In this document: positions 35,278 through 43,767 of the stretch, piece after piece
How positions within the stretch are numbered: the first letter of the stretch is position 1
How the letters are laid out: each line of letters opens with the position of its first letter
Assembly: GCA_006226375.1 (NCBI GenBank)
Contig: SBHC01000041.1
Span: 124,001 to 188,000 of the forward strand
Reading direction: 5' to 3'
Length of the DNA: 64,000 bases
DNA from: Deltaproteobacteria bacterium
GTDB taxonomy: Bacteria; Myxococcota_C; UBA6777
Translations under genes and position numbers: made by a program
The notes under the pieces: generated by a model
Database searches by the model: none
What the model was told of the DNA's origin: nothing
What the model saw: only the letters and a program-made list of their open reading frames with translations

Positions 35278-35717
35278 CAAACTCGAATCACGAAACATAC
35301 GAGATCCTGGTCATGAAAGCCGTCGACGGCTTCTTGACTGACACCGAACAACGTCTGCTCGACGAGCACCTCCAAACCTGCGACGAGTGCCGTGAAGAAT
35401 TGCAAGACTTCCAGGTCATCAAACGCTCCACCGACCGCGTTCGAGAGCGGATCCTACAAGACGCAAAGATCGAACCTTTCCGTGAATCCAAGGGAGTCAA
35501 AGCATGGAACTGGGGTAGCTTCGTTCTTCTCTGGCTTGGCGCGCTGGTGTTCTTTGGCTTTGCAACCTATACTTTCTTCCTCGATCCCAAAGTTCCGCTC
35601 CTCGTCAAAGTGGCTGCAGGACTTGCTGGCACCGGAGGCCTCGGCCTCTTCGCCTTCATCCTGAAGACACGTTTGCAAGGACAAGCCCACGATCCTTACA
35701 GGGAGATAGACTTATGA
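35274..35717 (+). CDS. zinc-finger (zf-HC2) transmembrane anti-sigma factor
   Basis: 147 residues. The start overlaps the sigma-factor stop (ATGA at 35274-35277). The N-terminal domain contains DEHLQTCDECREEL, the H-x3-C-x2-C zinc site of ZAS anti-sigma factors, preceded by a short acidic helix. Two hydrophobic segments follow (about residues 80-100 and 108-130), then a short polar tail. It probably holds the upstream ECF factor inactive at the inner membrane. Its own stop overlaps the YbjQ start by another ATGA, so the three genes are translationally coupled. Confidence 0.88.
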   Translation: MTNSNHETYEILVMKAVDGFLTDTEQRLLDEHLQTCDECREELQDFQVIKRSTDRVRERILQDAKIEPFRESKGVKAWNWGSFVLLWLGALVFFGFATYTFFLDPKVPLLVKVAAGLAGTGGLGLFAFILKTRLQGQAHDPYREIDL

Positions 35718-36106
35718 CCAACGACGCAATGATTCGCTCTTCTAGCGGCGCAGTCACCGGATTTCGACACGAAATCCTGACCACCACCACCGAAAACTTG
35801 CCGGGCTACCGCATCAAAGAAACCCTCGGCCTCGTCCGCGGAAACACCATCCGTGCCCGCCATATTGGACGAGATATCATGGCCGTGTTTCGGAATATGG
35901 TCGGTGGCGAAATCCGCGAGTACACCAAGCTGATGGGCGAAAGCCGCGAACAAGCCCTTGACCGAATGGCCGAACAAGCCATCAACGAAGGAGCCAACGC
36001 CGTGATCGGTATCCGCATGACCACCAGCATGCTTATGGGCGGCGCTGCCGAGCTTCTCGCTTACGGAACCGCCGTTATCGTCGAAAAGGTCGAAGACAGC
36101 GAATAA
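35714..36106 (+). CDS. YbjQ/UPF0145 family protein
   Basis: 130 residues. The start ATG 35714 overlaps the preceding stop. TTTENLPGYRIKETLGLVRG, RNMVGGEIREYTKLM, REQALDRMAEQAINEGANAV and IGIRMTTSMLMGGAAELLAYG together define the UPF0145 (YbjQ) family, a small pentameric fold of unknown biochemical role. The N-terminal extension of about 18 residues is longer than usual. Close coupling to the sigma/anti-sigma pair suggests that it is either part of the sigma regulon or a regulator of it. Confidence 0.92.
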   Translation: MTNDAMIRSSSGAVTGFRHEILTTTTENLPGYRIKETLGLVRGNTIRARHIGRDIMAVFRNMVGGEIREYTKLMGESREQALDRMAEQAINEGANAVIGIRMTTSMLMGGAAELLAYGTAVIVEKVEDSE

Positions 36107-36377
36107 TTGGCAGCCTTGCATGAACACGTAAACATCCTACGATACTGTTGCCCAATGTATCGAACTCCACCCAACGTAAGGTATCCCTGTCCCACCTCTG
36201 CGCAATCTACGGAGAAACCTTCTTCATTTAAGCATGCTGTATCCTTGTCTGAGGAATCTGTGGATGTGTTTTTCCTCTCAAGCCTTCTCCCAAACATCCT
36301 TGGGTTGCTCTTTCGACCTTCATCCGCTACAACAAGGACTAGACAATTGTTTAGGTACATTTATCCAGGATTGTAGC

Positions 36378-37079
36378 ATGCAAGTCAAACTCACCTTAAA
36401 GCCCGGCCAACCCGGAACAGTTCGCCTGACCAAGCAATATGGGGAACGTCTCATCGCCGTTCGTTACAGGTACGACAAAGCCTCCCAAAAGCGATACAAG
36501 ACGGTCGAACTTATTGTAGAAACCATCGAGTGGAACCAGGACAAGGACACCCAGGTCATCGAAGAGTCGCTCTCTACAACAGAAGAGACGAACGATGCCA
36601 ACTTCGACGACCTCAACGAAGAGGACAACGAATGGCAAGACGCTTCTCTCCCAGAAAAAGACTCCTTTGTCCCCGAAGAAACCGGAGAAACACAGCCCCA
36701 ACCAACTCCACCATCCATCGAACGTTCGCCCACGCCTTTGGACGTTCCAGCCGAAGCCTCCCAAGATGCAACACGAACTCAACCCGCTCTGCATCCCAAA
36801 GGGAACCTGCCTGACCTATCCGACATTATCGATGTCTCCCCCTTTCCAAAGACACCACAACCCCCTCCAGAAGCACCGCCAGAAAAACGAGAGCCACAAG
36901 CGATGAAGCCAACACCCCAAGAACAAGAACGTATTGTCTATATTCGGATAAAAAGAGAAGAGTGGGAGTTGATGGAACTTCTTGAAAGCCATGGAGGGCA
37001 CTTCAGCCAAGAACACAAAGCCTGGCGTGCATCCGTCGCCCTTCTCCACAAACTTGGCCTGGCCAACCGTATCCGTTGA
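36378..37079 (+). CDS. hypothetical protein with conserved N-terminal small domain, Pro/Glu linker and C-terminal domain
   Basis: 233 residues. ATG 36378 is chosen because AGGA lies seven bases upstream. The first 50 residues (MQVKLTLKPGQPGTVRL, then RYRYDKASQKRYKTVELIVE) match a small domain seen in uncharacterised proteobacterial proteins and are predicted to be beta-rich and basic. Residues 60-185 are a low-complexity acidic then Pro-rich linker. The C-terminal 50 residues (VYIRIKREEWELMELLESHG, then AWRASVALLHKLGLANRIR) look like a small folded helix-rich unit. No enzymatic motif is present. The domain names are not assigned and the role is unknown. It converges on the hydrolase-like lipoprotein gene. 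Confidence 0.65.
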   Translation: MQVKLTLKPGQPGTVRLTKQYGERLIAVRYRYDKASQKRYKTVELIVETIEWNQDKDTQVIEESLSTTEETNDANFDDLNEEDNEWQDASLPEKDSFVPEETGETQPQPTPPSIERSPTPLDVPAEASQDATRTQPALHPKGNLPDLSDIIDVSPFPKTPQPPPEAPPEKREPQAMKPTPQEQERIVYIRIKREEWELMELLESHGGHFSQEHKAWRASVALLHKLGLANRIR

Positions 37080-37092
37080 TCCCTGCAGAGCC

Positions 37093-39237
37093 CTATTTTT
37101 CGGGGCAAGGTTCTCCAGGTTTTCCACCCTTGGGCACAACGGGAACCCCTGTGCGAAACAACGTATCCAGAAAACATGAATACTGAAAGCGTGCGTCATC
37201 AAGTTGGAACGACACGTAATGACCGTCTTTTGTGATCGAGTCAGCCGCGTATTGGACAGTCACTCCTGTGTAAGTTTGGGGTGTGTTACCCAAGGATTGA
37301 CGGTTCATTGAAACAGGATAGCTGGCCAAACCATTCATCCCCAACCAAGTGAGAAGAGTTTGTGTCTCTGGCCAAACCTCGGCCCCTGCTTGTTGAACCC
37401 CATAACCGGCTGCGATGATATCGAGGATCGCTTCGGGAAAAAAAGTATCACTCTGTCCCATGGGAAGATACACATGACGAGAAGTGTGACCAGGCAAAGG
37501 ATCACGAGCGACACGAGCGCCACACGTTAAGGGGTCAGCGACATCCCATGACATGTGAAGCATGTGCAGAATAGGATGAGTGAAGTTAAGAGCTTCTTCG
37601 CTATCCAACAGCGTTTGCAGCAGCTTGGGGTTGAGAAGGTCGTTCCCGCTGTTTACGATAAAGTAGCTCCAATGCCCGCCAGCACCCGAAGGGATCACCG
37701 CCTTAAGTCGCTTGTCTATGGCTCCAAGCATGGCAACGTACTGTGACCCCATCGACTGTCCCATGGTCGCGACGTGCTTTTCAGAGAATCGGAACTCCGC
37801 CTCTCCACTGGGCAACGTTGGACCTTTGCAAGAGCCCAACACTTCCGGCTTGATTCGCAGCTTCAGCAACGCACTCATCAGAAAGACCATCTCCAACGTA
37901 CCCTGTCGAAAGGTGTCACGATACGCTGATAGATTCCCCACGTTGAGATAGGCCCGACTTTGTGCGCCAGGAACACGCTCCGGGTTGATTGGCATCGCAC
38001 TGCCAGCACCTGCAATCCCGTACATGGCGAGCATCCGAGAAGGTCCGTCGCCTGGCGTTCGCTCTCCTTTGGGGACAGTCACTCGCCCCCGGTCGATGAT
38101 TTGTTTGCTCAGCCCACCCGAACCATGAATGTACAACAACAAGGGATAACCTTCTTTCGGCATGGTCTTTTTCGGGATGGAAAGAACCACAGGAACCGTC
38201 TTGGTCCGTTGGACCTTCGGAAGCCCTTGCTCATCCAGTTCAAACAACCCCTGATCAGGGAAAGGAGGAGTTCCTCGCTGAAACTGTGGCTGCTCAATGG
38301 TCCCCACTAGCTCACAAAACTCGGGGTGATCTCCCTCTGGATCTAACTTGAGATTCTCGATCGACAAATCATGACGTACAGCCAGCTTGTTCGCTAAGGC
38401 TTCCAGCTCGGCAACCACATCGCCCGTCCGAAACACCGTTGCAGCAGCAACGTCAGCGACATCAACGTTGCTTTGCCTCAGGGTTTCCCAAAGAGGCGCG
38501 TACAAAGAGAGAAGTTCCTGACCTTTTGCACCTTCAGGAGCTTGTCCTGCCTTTAATTGGTTGAGCGCTCTGGGAGCACCCAAAGGCTTACCAGAAGCAT
38601 CGTTGAAGGTTCGCATCACAACAAAAGCATACAGGCGATTGGCCCGCAAAACGACGCCAGGAATGGGCGTAACAGCCAGCGTATACTTGGGGACGTAGGT
38701 TCCTGCATCCAAGACCGAAGCCACAACAGGATAAAGTGCTCCACGCTCCTTGGATTGGGGATCCACATCGATGAGGAACGCTGGAGAGTCGAGGGCCGCT
38801 TTGATTCCGTCCTTGAGCGAACGTTGTTGCAACGCTCCATCAAATTGAAAATAGCCAACCGGAGACACAGAAAACCCAGGCCGATCTCCCGCCGTTTGGA
38901 GCAAGTTGCTCACCAATACATTCTCTTTGGGGTTGGGAAACCCTGTTAAGTCAGGACGCCCTTCCGAAGTTAAGCGAAGCTCCGAAGGCCAGGGAAACTG
39001 GAAAAACCTATCTGCTTTGCTCCACTTCCCCTCTGTATCAAACAACAAACGGACCCCAGGAGTGGCCTCCACCTGTTGTGTGTTGTTGTTTTGATTGCTG
39101 TTGGTGTTCTGATTGTTGTTATTCGTGTTTGTTGTTGGGGCACTGCAACCCCACCCAACCCAACAAAGGAGCACGACTCCCCATCGAAGCCACATCATTC
39201 TTTTCCGACATCCTGTGTTCATATTGGAAGCTTTCAT
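37093..39237 (-). CDS. large alpha/beta-hydrolase-like lipoprotein
   Basis: 714 residues. A basic start is followed by a hydrophobic helix and the lipobox GWGC (C31), then a 20-residue Asn-rich linker, as in many surface lipoproteins. Residues 55-330 have no recognised family. From about 345 an alpha/beta-hydrolase-like core appears. It has LLLYIHGSGG (oxyanion region), then MGQSMGSQY with the GxSxG nucleophile elbow (about residue 520), and late acidic and His residues (LPMGQSDTFFPE, KDGHYVSF). The arrangement suggests an exported serine hydrolase or esterase of unknown substrate. The start is uncertain between 39237 and the ATG at 39222. Confidence 0.7.
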   Translation of the reverse strand: MKASNMNTGCRKRMMWLRWGVVLLCWVGWGCSAPTTNTNNNNQNTNSNQNNNTQQVEATPGVRLLFDTEGKWSKADRFFQFPWPSELRLTSEGRPDLTGFPNPKENVLVSNLLQTAGDRPGFSVSPVGYFQFDGALQQRSLKDGIKAALDSPAFLIDVDPQSKERGALYPVVASVLDAGTYVPKYTLAVTPIPGVVLRANRLYAFVVMRTFNDASGKPLGAPRALNQLKAGQAPEGAKGQELLSLYAPLWETLRQSNVDVADVAAATVFRTGDVVAELEALANKLAVRHDLSIENLKLDPEGDHPEFCELVGTIEQPQFQRGTPPFPDQGLFELDEQGLPKVQRTKTVPVVLSIPKKTMPKEGYPLLLYIHGSGGLSKQIIDRGRVTVPKGERTPGDGPSRMLAMYGIAGAGSAMPINPERVPGAQSRAYLNVGNLSAYRDTFRQGTLEMVFLMSALLKLRIKPEVLGSCKGPTLPSGEAEFRFSEKHVATMGQSMGSQYVAMLGAIDKRLKAVIPSGAGGHWSYFIVNSGNDLLNPKLLQTLLDSEEALNFTHPILHMLHMSWDVADPLTCGARVARDPLPGHTSRHVYLPMGQSDTFFPEAILDIIAAGYGVQQAGAEVWPETQTLLTWLGMNGLASYPVSMNRQSLGNTPQTYTGVTVQYAADSITKDGHYVSFQLDDARFQYSCFLDTLFRTGVPVVPKGGKPGEPCPEK

Positions 39238-39331
39238 TCCCCATACTTAAGGTAACATGATTCTAGGGGAAGATCGAGACAAAGAACAAGGTTCTGCTCA
39301 ACAAGCAAGCTCACTTAACTGCTGTGCGACG

Positions 39332-39360
39332 TTGACAAATTCAATGGAGGCTTTTAGGCT
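39332..39360 (+). promoter_or_regulatory. possible promoter of the MopE-repeat lipoprotein gene
   Basis: TTGACA (39332-39337), a 17-base spacer and TAGGCT (39355-39360). It lies 92 bases upstream of ATG 39452. Confidence 0.4.
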
Positions 39361-39451
39361 GAAACATGTTTTCCTTACATGAGGGGAAAGCAACGAGATG
39401 TATCGTTTGTGTTGCAGGGTGTTGTCGTTGGAAAGATAGGATCATAAGACT

Positions 39452-41206
39452 ATGCGGATGTTTCGGAGGTTGACCCTCCTGGGTTTGCTTGCAGGATGGA
39501 TGGGGTTCCTACTCTGGCAAGGATGCGGAGAGTCCCTCCCAACAGTCCTCAAGATCTGTAACAGCAACAAGGACTGTGCCTCCAACCAGCGCTGTATCCA
39601 AAACGTTTGTGCAGGAACAGGCCAAGCGTCCACATCGGAACCTCCCACGTCAGAAAACAACTTTGGCCTGGAAAAAACGGTGCAGGAATCCCCCGCCCAA
39701 GAGAGTTCCAAGGGAGAACAAAGCACTGACAGACTTGCAGATGGCGGCGTTGAAGTAACACCAGACACAACCATCCAGCCAGAAGAGACGGACCCAGACA
39801 CAGATGAAACAACACCGCCGGAAAACAGCACAGACCGGGTACTGACGGATCAAGACCCTTGCCTCAAAGGCATCAAACGCAAGGAAGAATGCAACGGCAT
39901 TGACGACGACTGCGACGGACAAATCGACAACATCAGCGGAACCCAAGAACCTCTAACCCAAGAATGTTATGATGGTTTACCTACGACGTTGTACCCCAAC
40001 TCTCCCTGTCAAAAAGGAACTGCGACATGCGAGAAAGGGGTCTGGGCAGATTGCAAAGGCCAAAAGCTCCCGAAGAAAGAAGAGACATGCAACGGCGTGG
40101 ACGATGACTGCAACGGAAGCATCGACGATAACGTACAGGATGCAGGCAAAAGCTGCAAAGTGCAAGGGAAGTTTGGCGAATGCGAAGAAGGAAAAGAGTT
40201 TTGCAAATCCGGCAAGCTTGTCTGCCAGCAGGTCAACACGCTCCGGACAGAAATATGTGACAACAAAGACAATGACTGCGACGGACAAGTCGACAACCTA
40301 CAACGAGAGTGCTACACAGGCGCTCCTGGTACCGCCAACGTAGGGGCCTGTAAGAAAGGCATCCAACGCTGTGACAAAGGCAAATGGGAAAAGACCTGCA
40401 CCGGAGAAGTGAAAGAAGAAAAAGAGGTCTGTGACGGCAAAACGGACGAAAACTGCAACGGCCGGATCGATGAAAACTGCCAGTGCACCGAGAATGATAG
40501 CCGTTGGTGTGGAACCCAACAAGGTAGTTGCAAGCTGGGCAAACAAACCTGCACCCAAGGGAAATGGGGCAATTGCGTTGGAGGTGTTGGCCCCACAGCC
40601 GAGGTTTGCGATGGAAAAGACAACGACTGCGACGGACAAGTCGATGAAGGCAATCCTGAAGGAGGCAAAGCCTGTTCGGTCAGCACCAACAAGGGCCTCT
40701 GCGTGCAAGGCGAAGAGCGCTGCCAAAGCGGAAGCCTGGCTTGTGTTTCCATCTACCAACCCCTACCGGAAAGTTGCGATGGCAAAGACAACAACTGCAA
40801 CGGTACTGTGGATGAAGGGGTCCTGAAAACCTTCTACCGCGACAAAGACGGCGACAAGTTTGGCGACAGCAACGACACCAAACAAGGCTGCACCGCACCG
40901 GCTGGTTACGTTGAAAAACCCGGTGACTGCGACGATGGCAACAAAGATGTGTTCCCAGGTCAAACCCGCTACTTTTCCAACCGTCGTAGCAACCGCACAT
41001 ACGACTACAACTGCAACGGCAAAAACGACAAAGAATACCCAACCAAAGGAAGCTGTTCAGGCGACTGCAAAAAGGTTTCGACCAAAGGCTTCGTCGGTTG
41101 GTTCGTCCCTGACTGTGGCTGGCAAGGCTACCTTCTCAAGAGCTGCAGCAGAGGTATCCTGGGATGCCGGGAAGACGGTGACTGGGTCACCCAGAAGTGT
41201 CGTTAG
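39452..41206 (+). CDS. MopE-repeat (putative metal-binding) Cys-rich lipoprotein
   Basis: 584 residues. The leader ends LLWQGC (C25), giving a lipoprotein. Residues 50-130 are a Ser/Thr/Pro/Glu linker. From 140 to 470 six clear repeats of the pattern C(D/N)GxDDDCxGxxD occur (for example CNGIDDDCDGQID, CNGVDDDCNGSID, CDGKDNDCDGQVD), separated by Cys-rich blocks of the CxxGxxxCxxGxWxxC type. A further acidic, Ca-binding-like stretch follows (FYRDKDGDKFGD), then a unique Cys-containing C-terminus. MopE-type repeats are called putative metal-binding and are frequent in Myxococcota surface proteins; the metal is unproven. A likely role is a surface adhesin or scaffold. Confidence 0.85.
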   Translation: MRMFRRLTLLGLLAGWMGFLLWQGCGESLPTVLKICNSNKDCASNQRCIQNVCAGTGQASTSEPPTSENNFGLEKTVQESPAQESSKGEQSTDRLADGGVEVTPDTTIQPEETDPDTDETTPPENSTDRVLTDQDPCLKGIKRKEECNGIDDDCDGQIDNISGTQEPLTQECYDGLPTTLYPNSPCQKGTATCEKGVWADCKGQKLPKKEETCNGVDDDCNGSIDDNVQDAGKSCKVQGKFGECEEGKEFCKSGKLVCQQVNTLRTEICDNKDNDCDGQVDNLQRECYTGAPGTANVGACKKGIQRCDKGKWEKTCTGEVKEEKEVCDGKTDENCNGRIDENCQCTENDSRWCGTQQGSCKLGKQTCTQGKWGNCVGGVGPTAEVCDGKDNDCDGQVDEGNPEGGKACSVSTNKGLCVQGEERCQSGSLACVSIYQPLPESCDGKDNNCNGTVDEGVLKTFYRDKDGDKFGDSNDTKQGCTAPAGYVEKPGDCDDGNKDVFPGQTRYFSNRRSNRTYDYNCNGKNDKEYPTKGSCSGDCKKVSTKGFVGWFVPDCGWQGYLLKSCSRGILGCREDGDWVTQKCR

Positions 41207-41333
41207 AATCCCCAACCTATAAGATGTCCCCCTTCATTCTCTTGGTTGATTTGCAACAACAGTCGGCTTTGTCAACGCCAAAGTCTAAGGCTGTACGCGA
41301 TGAACGTTACCTCGCTTACCTTACGACAGCAGC

Positions 41334-43490
41334 TTATGGGGCACGCCAGACACGAAGCTTTTTGTCGGTCGATGTGCCGGACACAATATGTTTTGTTTTG
41401 GGGTGATACAATACAGCTGTGGGCTGCGACTGATGGTCAAAGTAGGTCTGGACCAGCACGCCCTTCTTAACATCCCAGAGACGAACCGTTTGATCGTTGG
41501 TTGCTACGGCAAGGTAAGTCCCAGTGGAGTCAAACGACAGAACCGTCGGCTCGCCAGGATGGCTGAGAACTTTAACGGGCTGGAAATTGGTCAGGTCGAG
41601 GATATGAAGTTCACGTGCCCCCACTCCAACAACCAGCCATGTTCCATTGGGTTGCAGCGCAATGGACAGAACATTGGAGGACGAATACCGGTCCATGTTT
41701 ACAAGCTTAACGACTGTTCCTTTGAGATCGAGAAGCAAGACAAATCGGTCGGCGGCCACCACAAACAGATTCTTGGAGTCTGGGGTAAACACGATGGAAG
41801 TCATTTGTGTGCCTCCCAAAGAGTATTCCCACAGATTTTTACCCGTTTGTGTATCCCACAGGAACAGCTTTCCTCCTTCTGTACCTGCGGCAACCACTGA
41901 GCCATCAGGGCTAATCGCGACAGACAAGGCTGCCTTCTGAAAGGTATGAAACAATCGGATTTGTTTGGAGGTGGTGTAGTCCCACAGTCCGACCTCCCCG
42001 TTATCCGAAGCTGTCGCGATCCATTTTCCGTTCGGGTGCGCCGCCACGCCCAATGTGTTCTTTCCAGCGCCAGTGTTCACCGTGCGAACGATCGTTCTTC
42101 CGCTTAATACAACAGCCGACGCGCCCTGCGATGTCGCGACAAATGCTTGGTCGTTTTGGGTAGGATGAGCCACAATTTGATGCACCCATCCACCCAGTTT
42201 TGGGATGGTTGAACAACAGGCTCCCTGGCAACAACTCTCAATGTTCGAGCAACACAACCCGTTGCAACAATCGGCTTTATCAGGGCATACCTTTCCACAT
42301 GCCCCGCAATGATTGGGGTCCGTCTTGGGCTGGATACACGCTTTGTTACAGCAGGTTTGTCTGCCGTACGACAACGTCACCACCACTCTTGACTGAAAGG
42401 ATTCACAGAGGTTCAGCTTGACTCCCTCAGACAAAACAACATCAACCTTGAGTAGGCCACCCAACACTTCGTTAGCGCGGAGGTTATAGACTTTGGAGTG
42501 CGTCAAAGCCTTGGCCCAGTTGCAACGAGGAACTCCTCCTTGGATTCGTTCTTTGGGGACGCCTCCAACAAAGACGTCGGCGTATTTGTGTTGTTCTTCA
42601 AAGTCACCAAACACTTCGACAGTAAGGGTTAGGTCGTCGGACTCTTCCGCTTTGGGAAGATTCTGAAAGACAAACTTCAAGGTCCGGTCAACGCCCTCTC
42701 GGATCGGCTGGCTTTGCGACTTGTTGGGAAGCAAGCGACTGCAGCGATTGCCACACGCGCCACAATGTTCGTCGGAGTTGGGATCCACGCAAAGGCCTTT
42801 GCAGCAGATCTCACCGGCTTTGCAGGAAACACCACAAGCCCCACAGTTTTTGGCATCGTAACGAACATCCAAGCACTGACCTTCACAACAAGTCTGACCA
42901 GGAGCGCAGCATACACCGTTACAGCAGCTCTGCGTGGGGCATACCTGTCCGCAAGCACCGCAGTGGTCGAGGTTCGAGAGGACGTCACGACATCGGCCCT
43001 TGCAGCATTTCTCTCCTGCTTTGCAAGCGTCGCCACATTGACCACAATGCTCTGTGCTGGAAGGCAAATCTACACACTGTCCCTCGCAACAAGTTTGACC
43101 CACAAGGCAACAAGATTCACCACAACACACAGCTCCAGGAGCACAACATCGCCCTTTGCAACAATCCTGTGCTCCACAAGAGTTGTTACAAGCACCACAA
43201 TGGTTCGGGTCGTTGTCTGAGTTTACACACAAGCATCCAGGTGAAGCATCCCAAGAACACCCAGTAGGACACACCCTTCCAGCCGCGGGACACACACACC
43301 GCCCAGCCTGACAAACTCCACCTTGCCCTTCAAACCTGCGACAATCCTTGTCGCTTTGACATTCCTGTTGCAGAGAAGGCTTTTCTTCCGAAGGCGGTGT
43401 CTGAACGTCCATCGAACAGGCCACTCCAGCACTTCCAAGGAGCAGCAGCACTCCCACATACAACAACCAGCGAACCATTGAAGAATTCAC
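41334..43490 (-). CDS. Cys-rich repeat/WD40-like beta-propeller lipoprotein
   Basis: 718 residues. GTG 43490 (after GGGTAGG) or the ATG at 43478 is the start. The lipobox is GVAC (C25). Residues 40-265 hold about five units built on HCGxCGxxC and CCxGxC (for example HCGACGNRCS, HCGQCGDACK). Residues 270-400 are a beta-rich unknown domain, followed by one more such Cys unit (HCGACGKVC). The C-terminal 310 residues are WD40-like, with repeats such as LSVAISPDGSVVAAGTEGGK, then LFLWDTQTG, VGLWDYTTSK and VRLWDVKKGV, i.e. a propeller of five to seven blades on the cell surface. No enzyme motif is visible; binding to a ligand or partner is inferred. A TATAGT -10-like box lies at 43518-43513. Confidence 0.82.
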   Translation of the reverse strand: MNSSMVRWLLYVGVLLLLGSAGVACSMDVQTPPSEEKPSLQQECQSDKDCRRFEGQGGVCQAGRCVCPAAGRVCPTGCSWDASPGCLCVNSDNDPNHCGACNNSCGAQDCCKGRCCAPGAVCCGESCCLVGQTCCEGQCVDLPSSTEHCGQCGDACKAGEKCCKGRCRDVLSNLDHCGACGQVCPTQSCCNGVCCAPGQTCCEGQCLDVRYDAKNCGACGVSCKAGEICCKGLCVDPNSDEHCGACGNRCSRLLPNKSQSQPIREGVDRTLKFVFQNLPKAEESDDLTLTVEVFGDFEEQHKYADVFVGGVPKERIQGGVPRCNWAKALTHSKVYNLRANEVLGGLLKVDVVLSEGVKLNLCESFQSRVVVTLSYGRQTCCNKACIQPKTDPNHCGACGKVCPDKADCCNGLCCSNIESCCQGACCSTIPKLGGWVHQIVAHPTQNDQAFVATSQGASAVVLSGRTIVRTVNTGAGKNTLGVAAHPNGKWIATASDNGEVGLWDYTTSKQIRLFHTFQKAALSVAISPDGSVVAAGTEGGKLFLWDTQTGKNLWEYSLGGTQMTSIVFTPDSKNLFVVAADRFVLLLDLKGTVVKLVNMDRYSSSNVLSIALQPNGTWLVVGVGARELHILDLTNFQPVKVLSHPGEPTVLSFDSTGTYLAVATNDQTVRLWDVKKGVLVQTYFDHQSQPTAVLYHPKTKHIVSGTSTDKKLRVWRAP

Positions 43491-43767
43491 ATGCCTACCC
43501 TCGAACAACAAACACTATATTTTCAAACAAACTTACCAACTACCAGGTTAATCGATTGTGGAACCACCTGCAACGCAGTTTTTCTCAAAAAGTCTAAAAC
43601 TTCGAGAAGATACCGTTCGTTTTTCGCCTTTTGGGTGAAGGTAGACATCGCAAGGATGCTGTGATTAAGATAGTACGTGAGAGGCTTGAGCCTTACCTCA
43701 CCCTTTTGAACAACTTTGATTTGAGGCTTGTAGAAATGGCTAGAACAGAAGCAAGGCAGAACGTTGG

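Noticed and set aside
39900-41010. Possible CRISPR-like regular repeats
   Set aside because: The periodic sequence encodes the CxGxDxDCxG protein repeats; units are degenerate at DNA level and there are no unique spacers between identical direct repeats.
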